A DNA stretch of 64,000 nucleotides from Bacteroidetes bacterium MedPE-SWsnd-G1 (GTDB lineage Bacteria > Bacteroidota > Bacteroidia > Flavobacteriales > Flavobacteriaceae). The translations under genes and the position numbers were made by a program. This document shows, one piece after another, positions 1 to 8,963 of this stretch. The notes under the pieces were generated by a model. It had not been told where the DNA came from, ran no database searches, and saw nothing but the letters and a program-made list of their open reading frames with translations. Numbering within the stretch: position 1 is the stretch's first letter; every line of letters starts with the position of its first letter. The stretch lies in the NCBI GenBank assembly GCA_001874265.1, contig MPDD01000002.1, forward strand, positions 62,001-126,000, read 5' to 3'.

Positions 1-495
1 TCTCTTTTAGGGGCATGGCTTAGCAAGAAAGCTTCCGTTATTAAAATTGACAATGCAATATTGGCCCATGGTGGTGTCGTAGATCTTGGAACCCCTTCTA
101 TAAACGACTTTAACAAGACAACAACAGAATATATGCAGAAAGAGGCCTTTTTAGATTTAATGAAGGAGCATGCTGATAGCACAAAATATGATGCGAATGA
201 ATGGGCAACTATCCAAAATCATTTTTACCATCCAGATAGTCCATTTTGGTTTAGAGGATATGTGTATCAAGATACTTTAGCTCCACAACTAAATGCCATG
301 CTAAGAAAATATAATGCAAAGCTACATGTGGTCGCTCACACACCTCAGGAAACTATTACAGAAAGGTATAAAGGAAAATTGTTAACGACAGATTTAAATG
401 ATGCTGCCACTGAATTATTACTTCTTGTAAGAGATAAAAAAAAGTATCACCGATTTAAAATTAATGGCGAAGGAAAAATAAATGAATTAAAGTAA
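1..495 (+). CDS. Calcineurin-like metallophosphatase, C-terminal part (5' truncated by window edge)
   Basis: The reading frame is open from the first base, so the gene begins outside the window; 164 residues remain. Visible motifs are a 'LAHGG' metal-ligand box shortly after the start, 'PFWFRGY' in the middle and 'VVAHTP' near residue 110. Together these match bacterial PPP-like (Shewanella-like) serine/threonine or general phosphoesterases, where the histidines bind a dinuclear metal centre. The N-terminal metal motifs (DxH, GDxxDR) would lie upstream and cannot be checked. The TTG at 61 is an internal codon, not a start. It is a separate unit from the AraC-type gene 210 bp downstream. Confidence 0.75.
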   Translation, partial: SLLGAWLSKKASVIKIDNAILAHGGVVDLGTPSINDFNKTTTEYMQKEAFLDLMKEHADSTKYDANEWATIQNHFYHPDSPFWFRGYVYQDTLAPQLNAMLRKYNAKLHVVAHTPQETITERYKGKLLTTDLNDAATELLLLVRDKKKYHRFKINGEGKINELK

Positions 496-601
496 ATTGG
501 GTCAATCAATTAAATTAAATCTTAATAAATTAGTAAAAAAATTGATTCTAAAAAACCACTATCTCAACTTAAATGTACATCTTTAGACATTAAATGTCGT
601 G

Positions 602-630
602 TTGACAACGTTGAACCATCAATACATTTG
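602..630 (+). promoter_or_regulatory. Promoter of the AraC-type regulator gene
   Basis: A TTG at 602-604 is followed after 18 bases by TAcaTTTG at 623-630. This fits the Bacteroidota housekeeping promoter pattern TTG-N17-23-TAnnTTTG. Transcription would start near 637, giving a leader of about 70 bases before the ATG at 706. This is one of only two sites in the window where I found both boxes at the right spacing. Confidence 0.6.
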
Positions 631-705
631 CTTAAACATTATTACAATTTTTCATATATTAGATTCATTTAAAATGCAAGATATTTGTTTAAATATTAAA
701 GTTTT

Positions 706-1845
706 ATGTTAATCAGTGATTATTTTAATTTATTCCTTTTAATAGGGGCAGCGATTTCGCTATTAATATCAATTTACTTATGGCTTACACCTCCAAAGTT
801 TTTTTCAAATAGAGCCTTAAGTTTTTTAACCATATGTTGGTCTATTACTGTTGTTAGTTTTGCCCTTGGTTCGCCTGATTTTTTTAGAAGATTTCCTCAT
901 GCATATGGTTTAGGCTCAGCCACAGCATATTTATTCTTCCCGGCATTTTATATGTATATCAAATCATATTTATATGACGATGCTCGCAAAGCATCACATT
1001 ATTGGTGGCATTTTATACCCTTTTTAGCGTTTGCATTAAGTATTAGTCCCTTTTATTTTCAAAGTGGAGAAATAAAAGCAGATTTCATTAAAAATAGAAA
1101 TATAGAATGGCTAAATATGATATTCTCTTATGGAAGTTTAGTTGTAATTGCTCAAGGTATTATCTATTCTATCCTTTCTATAAATATGCTCCAGCATTTT
1201 CAATATTTTAGAGGTAAAAGGTTGTCAAACAAACAATTGTCCTCTATTAAATGGATTTTACAGTTTGTACTTATAAATATTGTTCTTTGGGCAATAGGCA
1301 CTACTGGTGCAATCATGGATATGTTAAATATATCTACTCCTATAAACCCGTTTAAAATTTATTATTTAGGAATAACAATATTAATGATTGTACTTGGATA
1401 CTTTTCTATAAGACACCCATACGTTATTTCCATGGAGGCTTCTGGCACATTAAACCCTGTCTTTCAAAAAGAAAGAAATGAAAATAATGTTACTAATAGT
1501 GCTGACAAGGCTGATTTAAAGGTAATAACCAACTATATTAAAAATGAAAGGCCCTACTTAAAAAATGATTTAAATTTGAGAGATCTTGCAGATGGAACAG
1601 GATTAACAAAGCACAGAATATCTGAATTACTTAATAAGGAATTATCCAAATCATTTTACGATGTAATTAATGAATATAGAATTAATGAAGTAATAAGACT
1701 AATTGATTCAGGAAAGCATAAAGAATTTACCCTGGCACATTTGGCCGAAAAAGCAGGTTTTAATTCAAAAGCAACTTTCTACAGAGTTTTTAAGAAAGTT
1801 ACAGGAAACACTCCAAATAATTATATTCAATCTATCGAAGTCTAA
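706..1845 (+). CDS. Membrane-anchored AraC-family transcriptional regulator
   Basis: A 379-residue protein. The first ~245 residues are hydrophobic with about seven predicted membrane segments. The last ~105 residues form an AraC/XylS-type double helix-turn-helix domain (second helix-turn-helix around 'LAHLAEKAGFNSKATFYRVF'). This 7TM-plus-AraC layout is common in Flavobacteriia, where the membrane part is thought to sense a signal at the cytoplasmic membrane. It lies directly upstream of the lipoprotein/SusCD/protease locus on the same strand, so it is the obvious candidate regulator; that link is inference from position. Its own promoter is at 602-630. No terminator follows it, but a 457-bp spacer separates it from the next gene. 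Confidence 0.85.
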   Translation: MLISDYFNLFLLIGAAISLLISIYLWLTPPKFFSNRALSFLTICWSITVVSFALGSPDFFRRFPHAYGLGSATAYLFFPAFYMYIKSYLYDDARKASHYWWHFIPFLAFALSISPFYFQSGEIKADFIKNRNIEWLNMIFSYGSLVVIAQGIIYSILSINMLQHFQYFRGKRLSNKQLSSIKWILQFVLINIVLWAIGTTGAIMDMLNISTPINPFKIYYLGITILMIVLGYFSIRHPYVISMEASGTLNPVFQKERNENNVTNSADKADLKVITNYIKNERPYLKNDLNLRDLADGTGLTKHRISELLNKELSKSFYDVINEYRINEVIRLIDSGKHKEFTLAHLAEKAGFNSKATFYRVFKKVTGNTPNNYIQSIEV

Positions 1846-2155
1846 GTTTTACTTTAAATTATCGCGTTTTTATTCTATCCTTTTAAATGATACTCTTTTT
1901 AACTTCAATTAGTTTATTAAGAAGTCGATTCTAATTGTTTTAATAAAAACTATCGCCAACCAATTTTCAATCGCCTACAAGATTTAATTAAATCACTGTT
2001 TTAGAAGTGTTTAATTCCATCCAAAAAATCAAAGAATAAGGTATAAACTTATATTACATCTAAAATATTCAGTCTCAATACGCCGAAAAATACTTTTTCT
2101 TTAAATGAGAAAACAGACTTAAATGACTGGTTTTTAATAATTTATTTTATTGAGA
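1846..2155. other. Intergenic spacer without a recognisable gene
   Basis: This is the first part of a 457-bp gap between the AraC-type gene and the lipoprotein gene. I see no open frame with a plausible start, RNA gene or U-tailed terminator here. The remainder of the gap (2156-2302) holds an inverted repeat and a -7 box, listed separately. Confidence 0.5.
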
Positions 2156-2216
2156 AGACTCATCCGTCCTAAAACTATAGAGTTGAGCCCAGTATTTTAG
2201 TTTTAGGCGGGTCTCA
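2156..2216. promoter_or_regulatory. Imperfect inverted repeat upstream of the lipoprotein gene (candidate operator)
   Basis: The core arms CCTAAAACT (2168-2176) and AGTTTTAGG (2199-2207) are perfectly complementary over 9 bp. The repeat continues outward, with small bulges, through agac..ccg on the left and cgg..gtct on the right. There is no T-run after it, so it is not a convincing terminator. It lies just upstream of a -7-like box TAatTTTG (2221-2228), so it would cover the -33 region, where an activator or repressor could bind. The membrane AraC regulator encoded upstream is a candidate ligand (inference). Confidence 0.45.
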
Positions 2217-2220
2217 CCCA

Positions 2221-2228
2221 TAATTTTG
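2221..2228 (+). promoter_or_regulatory. -7 promoter box for the coiled-coil lipoprotein gene
   Basis: TAatTTTG matches the Bacteroidota -7 consensus. It lies 75 bp before the ATG at 2303. No TTG is found at the usual -33 distance; that place is taken by the inverted repeat at 2156-2216, as would be expected at an activator-dependent promoter. Confidence 0.4.
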
Positions 2229-2302
2229 CGGAATTCGATGTTTGGAATTAGCCTCAAATATTGAAAATAAAATATTCAACAATTTAAACAAAAACTAAAA
2301 TT

Positions 2303-4072
2303 ATGGTTAAAAAAATTATTTCTTATTTAATGTCAGCTGTATTACTTTTCTCTATAGGGTGTGCAAAAAATAGTGACATTGACGATTTGCAAGATCAGCT
2401 ACAAAATCTTGAAAATAGATTGTCACAAAGTGAAGCTGCATTACAAGCTAACTTATTATCTCAAATTGGAGATTTACAAGCAGTAATCGCAACTTTACAA
2501 AATGCGATTGATGCAAATGATGCAGCACAAGCAGCAGCTTTAGCCGCTCAAATGGCTGAATTAGAAGCACTGCAACAATTGGTAGAAAACAGTGCAAATG
2601 ATATTTACTATGGTAATGTTATTTCTCCTGAGCAATTCGATGCTGTACTTGCACAAGGAGCAACAGTAATTACTGGTGATGTAGTGCTTACTGCTGCTAT
2701 GCTAGATAAATTAGTTAATGTAAAATTAATAGGTGGAGATATAGAAATTAACGATGACGTTACATTAGACGCTCTTGAAGTAGTTGTTGGTACAATGACC
2801 ACTAATGGTGTTGTAATGGCCAATAAATTAATGAGTATTGGAGACTTAGAATTTAATGCAAATTTTGAAGCACCTGAATTAACAGCAGTTACTGGAGACA
2901 TTTATTCATTCAGACAAATGGAAGTTGAAAAATTCATGGCTCCTAAATTAGGTTTCGCAAATTCTATCTTCATTCAAGGAGAATCTGTTTATGGATTAAA
3001 TGGTAACACACTTGTTATTTCTGATTTTAAAGTTGCTGATGGAATTTCAGTAGTTGAAAACTTAGAATTAGTAAATGTTAAATCTGGAAGCGATTTAGTT
3101 ATTGGTGAGGTTTCAGGAATGTTTAGGTTTGAAAATGGTAGAGCCGCAAAAATTACTTACACTGCTGAAACAGTTGGTGATTTTAAAGTTAGTGGTGTTA
3201 CAAATATTGTTTCTATTGAGGCACCAGAATTAACTACTGCAAATTCTATTAATGTTTCTTCAAACTTTGAAAACTTTAGAGACCCAGTGAATGAGCACGG
3301 ATTGTACACAATGAGTTTCGACAAAGTTGAAACTGTAAATAGTTATGTGAAGATAGCAGGAAACAATAACTTACAAGAATTTGATACTTTCAATGCTTTA
3401 ACTACTATTAAAGCTGAAAACCTTCCTTCGAACACTTGGGCGTTAGAAATTAACGACGGTGGACCTAATAGTGCTAAATTTAACGGGTTTAATGAATTAA
3501 CCGACATCGAAGATAGTGCATATAGCGGTAAGATTGAAGTAAGAATTAAGTCTGGTAACATTACAGCGTTTAGCAAGATTACACACGTTAATAATTTTGA
3601 TCAATTGCACATCACTTCAGCTGATAACGTATCAATTTTTGAAAATTTAGAAACAGTTTCTTACGAATTAAAGATGGACTTTACTGGAGTTGCTGGAACA
3701 GTTAATTCATTAACTAAATTTAAGCACTTTACTGGATGGAGATCTACATTAATCATCTGTATGCCTTATAGTCAAGATGATATGGCTGCGCATTTTGCTA
3801 CCAATGCAGATGTTTACACGCCTTTCTGTGATATGATTAATAGTCTTGATCATACTCTTGCAAGCGATATGAGTTCAGTAACTTCTAAGTATACTTACCT
3901 ACAAAACGGTACAACACAAAAGACTAACGGTGGTACTTTCCAACTACTTAAGAGAACTTCAAATGTTGCACCTTATGTGAGACATTATGATGGAGGTTGG
4001 AAATATGATGAAACGCAATCTGACGAATTTTGGACAGAAGCGATTACTGGAATCTCTAGTGCTTGTCAGTAA
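2303..4072 (+). CDS. Surface lipoprotein with N-terminal coiled coil and solenoid-like repeats
   Basis: A 589-residue protein. A lipoprotein signal ends at Cys20 ('LFSIGC'). Residues ~25-100 form an alanine/leucine/glutamine-rich heptad coiled coil. From ~100 to ~500 there are irregular short beta repeats of the 'itgdv-l--l-nv--i-gdi-i' type, resembling receptor L-domain or leucine-rich solenoids. Cysteines occur only late in the protein ('IICMPY', 'TPFC', and the C-terminal 'SSACQ') and could form disulfides. I do not recognise a named family. Its position ahead of SusCD suggests a surface-exposed binding or adhesion role in the same system. It probably forms its own transcript, because a terminator follows at 4103-4141. 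Confidence 0.7.
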   Translation: MVKKIISYLMSAVLLFSIGCAKNSDIDDLQDQLQNLENRLSQSEAALQANLLSQIGDLQAVIATLQNAIDANDAAQAAALAAQMAELEALQQLVENSANDIYYGNVISPEQFDAVLAQGATVITGDVVLTAAMLDKLVNVKLIGGDIEINDDVTLDALEVVVGTMTTNGVVMANKLMSIGDLEFNANFEAPELTAVTGDIYSFRQMEVEKFMAPKLGFANSIFIQGESVYGLNGNTLVISDFKVADGISVVENLELVNVKSGSDLVIGEVSGMFRFENGRAAKITYTAETVGDFKVSGVTNIVSIEAPELTTANSINVSSNFENFRDPVNEHGLYTMSFDKVETVNSYVKIAGNNNLQEFDTFNALTTIKAENLPSNTWALEINDGGPNSAKFNGFNELTDIEDSAYSGKIEVRIKSGNITAFSKITHVNNFDQLHITSADNVSIFENLETVSYELKMDFTGVAGTVNSLTKFKHFTGWRSTLIICMPYSQDDMAAHFATNADVYTPFCDMINSLDHTLASDMSSVTSKYTYLQNGTTQKTNGGTFQLLKRTSNVAPYVRHYDGGWKYDETQSDEFWTEAITGISSACQ

Positions 4073-4102
4073 TTAAAGAAAAATTTATTTGAATTTTCCC
4101 AG

Positions 4103-4141
4103 AAAAGTATGGTTCCAATTTATTTGGAGCCGTACTTTTTA
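4103..4141 (+). terminator. Rho-independent terminator after the lipoprotein gene
   Basis: A 12-bp stem (AAGTATGGTTCC paired with GGAGCCGTACTT, two G-U pairs) with a 9-base AT-rich loop is followed by a T-run. It separates the lipoprotein gene from susC. The remaining ~210 bp to the susC start contain no gene that I can support. Confidence 0.75.
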
Positions 4142-4355
4142 TAACACTTCAAAATAAAGCCCAACTCCTTGATTAGTTCGTTCCTATAGAGAACAACAGA
4201 AAAATATTCATCTATAGTATAGTGCTATCCCTAAAGCAAAAGACAGCATTATAGTGTATTTGAATTAAGAATCTGTTTCCACTTTAAAAGGTAAAACTAA
4301 CTTAAGATCAAGGCGCAATTAAATTAAGTGTTATTAAACAATATTATTTATTAGA

Positions 4356-7300
4356 ATGAAAATTTTTACTTGGAGTTTCCTTTTTAGTGTACTGTTTGCT
4401 GTTCAAAGTTTTGGGCAAGATATTACGGTAAAAGGAATAGTTAAAGAAGCTACAACTGGTGACGTAATACCAGGGGTAAATGTAATAGTTGAAGGAACCT
4501 CAATAGGAACAAATACCGATTTTGATGGTAATTATGTAATTACCGTTCCATCTCAAGAATCGGTTTTAAAATTCTCATTCATCGGAATGGAAGACCAATC
4601 TATTGTTGTAGGTTCACAAACAGTAATTAATGTAGAACTAGCAGAAAGTAAGGAAATGCTAGATGAAGTAATAGTAGTTGCCTATGGCACTACAACAAAA
4701 GAGGCATTTACTGGTGCGGCAGAAGTTGTAGATAACGAAGTAATACAAGATAGACCTGTAACTTCATTTGTAAAGTCACTTCAAGGAACGACTGCTGGTT
4801 TACAAGTTACAAGTAGTTCCGGACAGCCAGGGTCTGGCAGTCAAGTTCGAATTAGAGGTATTGGCTCTTTAAGTGCAAGTAGCGCTCCTTTATATATTAT
4901 AGATGGAGTACCATTGTCTGGTGGATTATCAGACATTAACCCAAACGATATTGAAAAAATTACAGTATTAAAAGATGCCGCGGCTTCATCTCTTTATGGA
5001 TCAAGGGCAGCAAATGGCGTAATAATTGTAACTACAAAACAAGGAAAATCAGGAGAAACTAGAATTTCTTTCGATTCTCAAATGGGGTTTTCAAATCGTA
5101 TTTCTGAAGGATATCAACTTATGAATTCTACGCAGATTTATGAACAAAGTTGGATGGGGCTTTACAACCAATCTATCATTGCTGGTAACAATATAGAAGT
5201 TGCAAGAGCTTACGCTCATTCTACAGTTGAAGACATTGTTGGCCATAACCCATTTGGAGTTGAAAACCCATTGGATGATACCGGAAAATTAATTCCAGGA
5301 ACTTTAGTAGAAACAAATACGAATTGGAGAGATGAGATTTATAAACAAGGTGTTATTAATAACCACAACCTAAGTGTTGCTGGTGGAAATGATGACACAA
5401 AAGTATTTTTCTCTTTAGGGTATTTCAGTGATTCAGGAACAACATTGAGTTCAGATTTTAAAAGATATACTTCTAAATTAAGCATTAATCATAAGGTAAA
5501 TAACTTCATAACAGCTGGAATGAATACAAATGTATCGTTCTCTGAAACTACAGCTCCTCCAGGTGGATCAGGAGGATCAAATCCTGTAAGTTCCGCTGAA
5601 AAAATTAATTCGGCTACACCAGTTTATACCGGAACAGGAGATTATAACTGGGACAATACTGCTGTATTCGATTTTAACCCAGTCGGTTTGGCAGAACTAG
5701 ATAAGTATGAATATAAAGGCAGAAGGGTTATATCAAACGGATTTTTAAATTTTCAAATTTTAGAAGATTTAAGTTTTAGAACTACTGGAGGTATTGATTA
5801 TTCAACAAGCAAAGGATTAAACTACTATAACCCAGAGCATGGTAATGGAGCTGGAGTCAATGGGCGTTCTACACATTCAGTTTCCGAAAACATTGCCTAC
5901 AACCTTTCTAACATTTTAAATTGGAAAAAAGCATTTAAAAAAGGTGATTTAGAACTATTAGCAGGACAAGAATTATATGGAGCAACTTCGACAAGTTTAA
6001 GTGCAAGTGTCACTGATTTTTCTATCCCAGGATTTACAGAATTAACTTGGGGTGCATCACCAGAAACACCTGGTAGTGGAACTTCTGAATGGAAAATGAT
6101 TTCTTTCTTAGGGCAAGCAAAGTATAATCATAACGGAAAATACTATGCAAGTGCTAGTGTCCGTAGTGATGGGTCGTCAAGATTTGGAGAGAATCAACGT
6201 TATGGACTTTTTTATTCTGTTGGTGGAAGTTGGTTAATGTCTCAAGAAGATTTTATGACCGACATCACATGGCTTAACAGATTAAAAATAAGAGCGAGTT
6301 ATGGTACTTCTGGTAATAATGATATCGGGAACTATTCTTCATTAGGACTATACGGCGCCGGATTTAACTATGGAGGATACCCAGGTTTATCACCAGTTCA
6401 GTTAGAAAACAAAAACCTTACGTGGGAAAAAATCGCAAGTTTTAATGTTGGGCTAGAAGCGCGTGTATTCGATAAATTGAGTGCAACATTCGAATTCTAC
6501 TCTCGTGAATCTGATGGGTTATTGTACGGTATTAACTTATCCGCGGCAAAAGGTATCAGATCTATTTTAGCCAATATAGGAGGAATGTCAAATACGGGTA
6601 TTGAAGCTATGTTCAATTTCGATGCTGTTAATAATGAGAATTTCTCATATAATTTCGGAATCAATGTTTCTCGAAACACCAATGAAATTTTAAACCTAAC
6701 AACAGATAAAATTAAAGGGGCAACTCAGATTCTAGAAGAAGGCGGTAACAGGCACCAATTTTATATGAGAGAATGGGCAGGTGTGAATCCTGATAATGGA
6801 TTGCCAATGTGGTATACCAACGTTGAATCAGACGACATTGAAAACGGAAATACACAACCTGGTTCTGCGTTCACAGATCCTCTAGGTACAGAAAGAATGG
6901 TTACGAGTGATTATACCGACGCAGAAAGAACAAGAATGGGCTCTGCCCTTCCAGATTTTTATGGAGGCTTCAACAATTCTTTTACCTATAAAAATTTTGA
7001 TCTAAACTTCTATTTCTATTTTAGTCATGGAGGTCAGATTTACAACTATAATTACGCTGGTAGTATGCACGATGGTGTAAATCCAGGAGACAACCTTTCT
7101 ACAGAAGCATTAAACGCTTGGACACCAAATAACAGATTCACAAATGTACCTAGATATGTAACCAACAACGTAGATAGAGGTAATCAAATTTCATCGCGTT
7201 TCCTTGAAGATGGTACTTATGTAAGATTAAAGAATATCTCTTTAGGATACGATTTACCTTCAACTTTATTACAGAAAATAAAATTACAACGATTAAGAGC

Positions 7301-7436
7301 ATTTGTGTCGGGTGAAAATTTATGGACACTTACAGATTTCAATGGATTTGATCCAGAAGTCTCATTAGCAGGAACAACAAGTAACAATATTCCTGGTGTT
7401 AAAACAATAACATTTGGTCTAAAAGTAGATTTATAA
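4356..7436 (+). CDS. SusC/RagA-family TonB-linked outer membrane transporter
   Basis: A 1026-residue outer membrane barrel that imports ligands captured by its SusD partner, powered by TonB. Residues 1-20 are a signal peptide. Residues ~24-100 are a carboxypeptidase-regulatory-like domain ('GVNVIVEGTSIGTNTDFDGN'). The plug domain follows, with the family signature around 'RIRGIGSLSASSAPLYIIDG', then the TonB-dependent barrel, ending in the aromatic/hydrophobic C-terminus 'ITFGLKVDL'. SusD follows after only 18 bp (from the ATG), so they are co-transcribed. No CAZyme is encoded nearby; the downstream enzyme is a protease, so the transported ligand is more likely peptide than glycan (inference). 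Confidence 0.95.
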   Translation: MKIFTWSFLFSVLFAVQSFGQDITVKGIVKEATTGDVIPGVNVIVEGTSIGTNTDFDGNYVITVPSQESVLKFSFIGMEDQSIVVGSQTVINVELAESKEMLDEVIVVAYGTTTKEAFTGAAEVVDNEVIQDRPVTSFVKSLQGTTAGLQVTSSSGQPGSGSQVRIRGIGSLSASSAPLYIIDGVPLSGGLSDINPNDIEKITVLKDAAASSLYGSRAANGVIIVTTKQGKSGETRISFDSQMGFSNRISEGYQLMNSTQIYEQSWMGLYNQSIIAGNNIEVARAYAHSTVEDIVGHNPFGVENPLDDTGKLIPGTLVETNTNWRDEIYKQGVINNHNLSVAGGNDDTKVFFSLGYFSDSGTTLSSDFKRYTSKLSINHKVNNFITAGMNTNVSFSETTAPPGGSGGSNPVSSAEKINSATPVYTGTGDYNWDNTAVFDFNPVGLAELDKYEYKGRRVISNGFLNFQILEDLSFRTTGGIDYSTSKGLNYYNPEHGNGAGVNGRSTHSVSENIAYNLSNILNWKKAFKKGDLELLAGQELYGATSTSLSASVTDFSIPGFTELTWGASPETPGSGTSEWKMISFLGQAKYNHNGKYYASASVRSDGSSRFGENQRYGLFYSVGGSWLMSQEDFMTDITWLNRLKIRASYGTSGNNDIGNYSSLGLYGAGFNYGGYPGLSPVQLENKNLTWEKIASFNVGLEARVFDKLSATFEFYSRESDGLLYGINLSAAKGIRSILANIGGMSNTGIEAMFNFDAVNNENFSYNFGINVSRNTNEILNLTTDKIKGATQILEEGGNRHQFYMREWAGVNPDNGLPMWYTNVESDDIENGNTQPGSAFTDPLGTERMVTSDYTDAERTRMGSALPDFYGGFNNSFTYKNFDLNFYFYFSHGGQIYNYNYAGSMHDGVNPGDNLSTEALNAWTPNNRFTNVPRYVTNNVDRGNQISSRFLEDGTYVRLKNISLGYDLPSTLLQKIKLQRLRAFVSGENLWTLTDFNGFDPEVSLAGTTSNNIPGVKTITFGLKVDL

Positions 7437-7454
7437 TAGAAGATATTGACAATT

Positions 7455-8888
7455 ATGAAACATATAGTAAAAAATAATATTTATATGAGAACGGTTTTAA
7501 TCCTAATGACGATTGGAATGTTGATGACATCTTGTTCTGAAGAATACCTAGAACTAGAGCCAACATCTTCTATTTCTGAAGACGTAGTGTTCAGTACTTA
7601 TTCAAATGCTGAGTCTGCTCTTGTGGGAGCCTATGACAATTTAAGTTCATACACTGCAGAAGGATTATACATGCCTATTGCAGGTGATCTTATGGGTGAA
7701 GATATTATGTTGAATTCAGTTGACAACTGGGGCTGGTTTGTTGCGGTATATCAAATGGACGTTTTACCAAATTATCAATGGGCATCTAGCCCTTGGAATA
7801 CTGGGTATAAGGTAATATACGACGCAAACAAAATCATAACTCAAGCGCATAGAATTCCGAACATCACAGAGGCAGAATTAAATAATCTTGTGGGTCAATC
7901 AAAAGTGTTAAGAGCATTTACCATGCTTAAGTTAGTTGAAATGTTTGCTCCTTCTTACCTGAGCAATCCGCAAGCACCAAGTATTATGAATGTAACCACT
8001 GTGCTAAGTCATGACGATGAAGATTTACCAAGAGCACCGTTAAGTGAAGTTTATCAAACGATTATTAGCGATTTGGAAAGCGCAAAAGAAATGTTAGAAG
8101 TTGATAATTTTTCTGGTTTTTTTGATAGAAATGCAGCACAAGCTTTAGCCGCAAGAGCCTATTTGAATATGGGGGAATGGGGAAAAGCTAGAGACAATGC
8201 GCAGTTGGCATATGCAAATAAAGAATTGATGGATGGATTCGATCTATTAGCAGGGTTTAACGCCTCGAACGAAGAAACCATATTTTCAGTTGCATACACA
8301 CCAGATGACAACAATATTTACTTGAGTTTACCATCTTTTTATTGGCCAGTTCAAGGCTATAGTTCTATTAGAGTAGATAGAGAAATCTTTGAAGAATACT
8401 CGCCAATAGATTTACGAATAAACTGGTTTCTTGAGCAGCCAAACATAGACCCTGATAATATTTTAACCTTAAAGTTCCAACATATTGAAAAGATTGGAAA
8501 CGCTGAGAAAATCAGTATTCGTGCCGCAGAAATGTATTTGATCGAGGCTGAATGCGAAGTGGAATTGGGGAATGATATTGCTGCCCAAGATGCTTTATTT
8601 GCTGTACAAAAAAGAGCAATTACTAGCGCTTCTAAAAGCACAAACACTGGTGACGAACTATTACAAGAAATTCTTCTTGAAAGAAGAAAAGAATTGATTG
8701 GAGAAGGATTTAGATGGAATGATATCAAAAGACGAAATCTTCCATTTAAAAGAGAAGGAGATCATTGGGTTAAATTCGATTTCACTTCTAATGATGCAGA
8801 TTATTATAGGTTAACATACCCAATTCCGCAAACAGAAATTGATGTGAATACTAAAATTGAACCTCAAGATCAGAATCCTGGATATTAA
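7455..8888 (+). CDS. SusD/RagB-family nutrient-binding outer membrane lipoprotein
   Basis: A 477-residue lipoprotein that forms the surface lid of the SusC barrel. I place the start at the ATG at 7455 rather than an upstream in-frame TTG; a second in-frame ATG at 7485 is also possible. A lipobox 'LMTSC' ends the signal peptide. Helical TPR-like segments follow, with the classical SusD signatures 'IRAAEMYLIEAE' and 'LLERRKELIGEGFRWNDIKR' near the C-terminus. It is tightly linked to susC upstream. A strong hairpin immediately after its stop codon may set the expression ratio of the downstream genes. Confidence 0.93.
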   Translation: MKHIVKNNIYMRTVLILMTIGMLMTSCSEEYLELEPTSSISEDVVFSTYSNAESALVGAYDNLSSYTAEGLYMPIAGDLMGEDIMLNSVDNWGWFVAVYQMDVLPNYQWASSPWNTGYKVIYDANKIITQAHRIPNITEAELNNLVGQSKVLRAFTMLKLVEMFAPSYLSNPQAPSIMNVTTVLSHDDEDLPRAPLSEVYQTIISDLESAKEMLEVDNFSGFFDRNAAQALAARAYLNMGEWGKARDNAQLAYANKELMDGFDLLAGFNASNEETIFSVAYTPDDNNIYLSLPSFYWPVQGYSSIRVDREIFEEYSPIDLRINWFLEQPNIDPDNILTLKFQHIEKIGNAEKISIRAAEMYLIEAECEVELGNDIAAQDALFAVQKRAITSASKSTNTGDELLQEILLERRKELIGEGFRWNDIKRRNLPFKREGDHWVKFDFTSNDADYYRLTYPIPQTEIDVNTKIEPQDQNPGY

Positions 8889-8918
8889 ATTTTATAAAAG
8901 TGATGGCTTTTATAAAAT
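8889..8918 (+). promoter_or_regulatory. Perfect 12-bp hairpin directly after the susD stop codon
   Basis: ATTTTATAAAAG (8889-8900) and CTTTTATAAAAT (8907-8918) are perfect inverted repeats around a 6-base loop. The first arm begins at the base after the TAA stop. No T-run follows, so it is more likely an mRNA 3'-end stabiliser, processing site or partial attenuator inside the operon than a full terminator. Confidence 0.5.
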
Positions 8919-8963
8919 AGTCATCATTTAAAAACTTTAGTTAAACACTAAATTCATTAAAAA

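Noticed and set aside
2608-2901. 97-codon minus-strand frame inside the coiled-coil lipoprotein gene
   Set aside because: It is a shadow of the clearly coding plus strand and encodes a low-complexity Ser/Thr-rich product without motifs.
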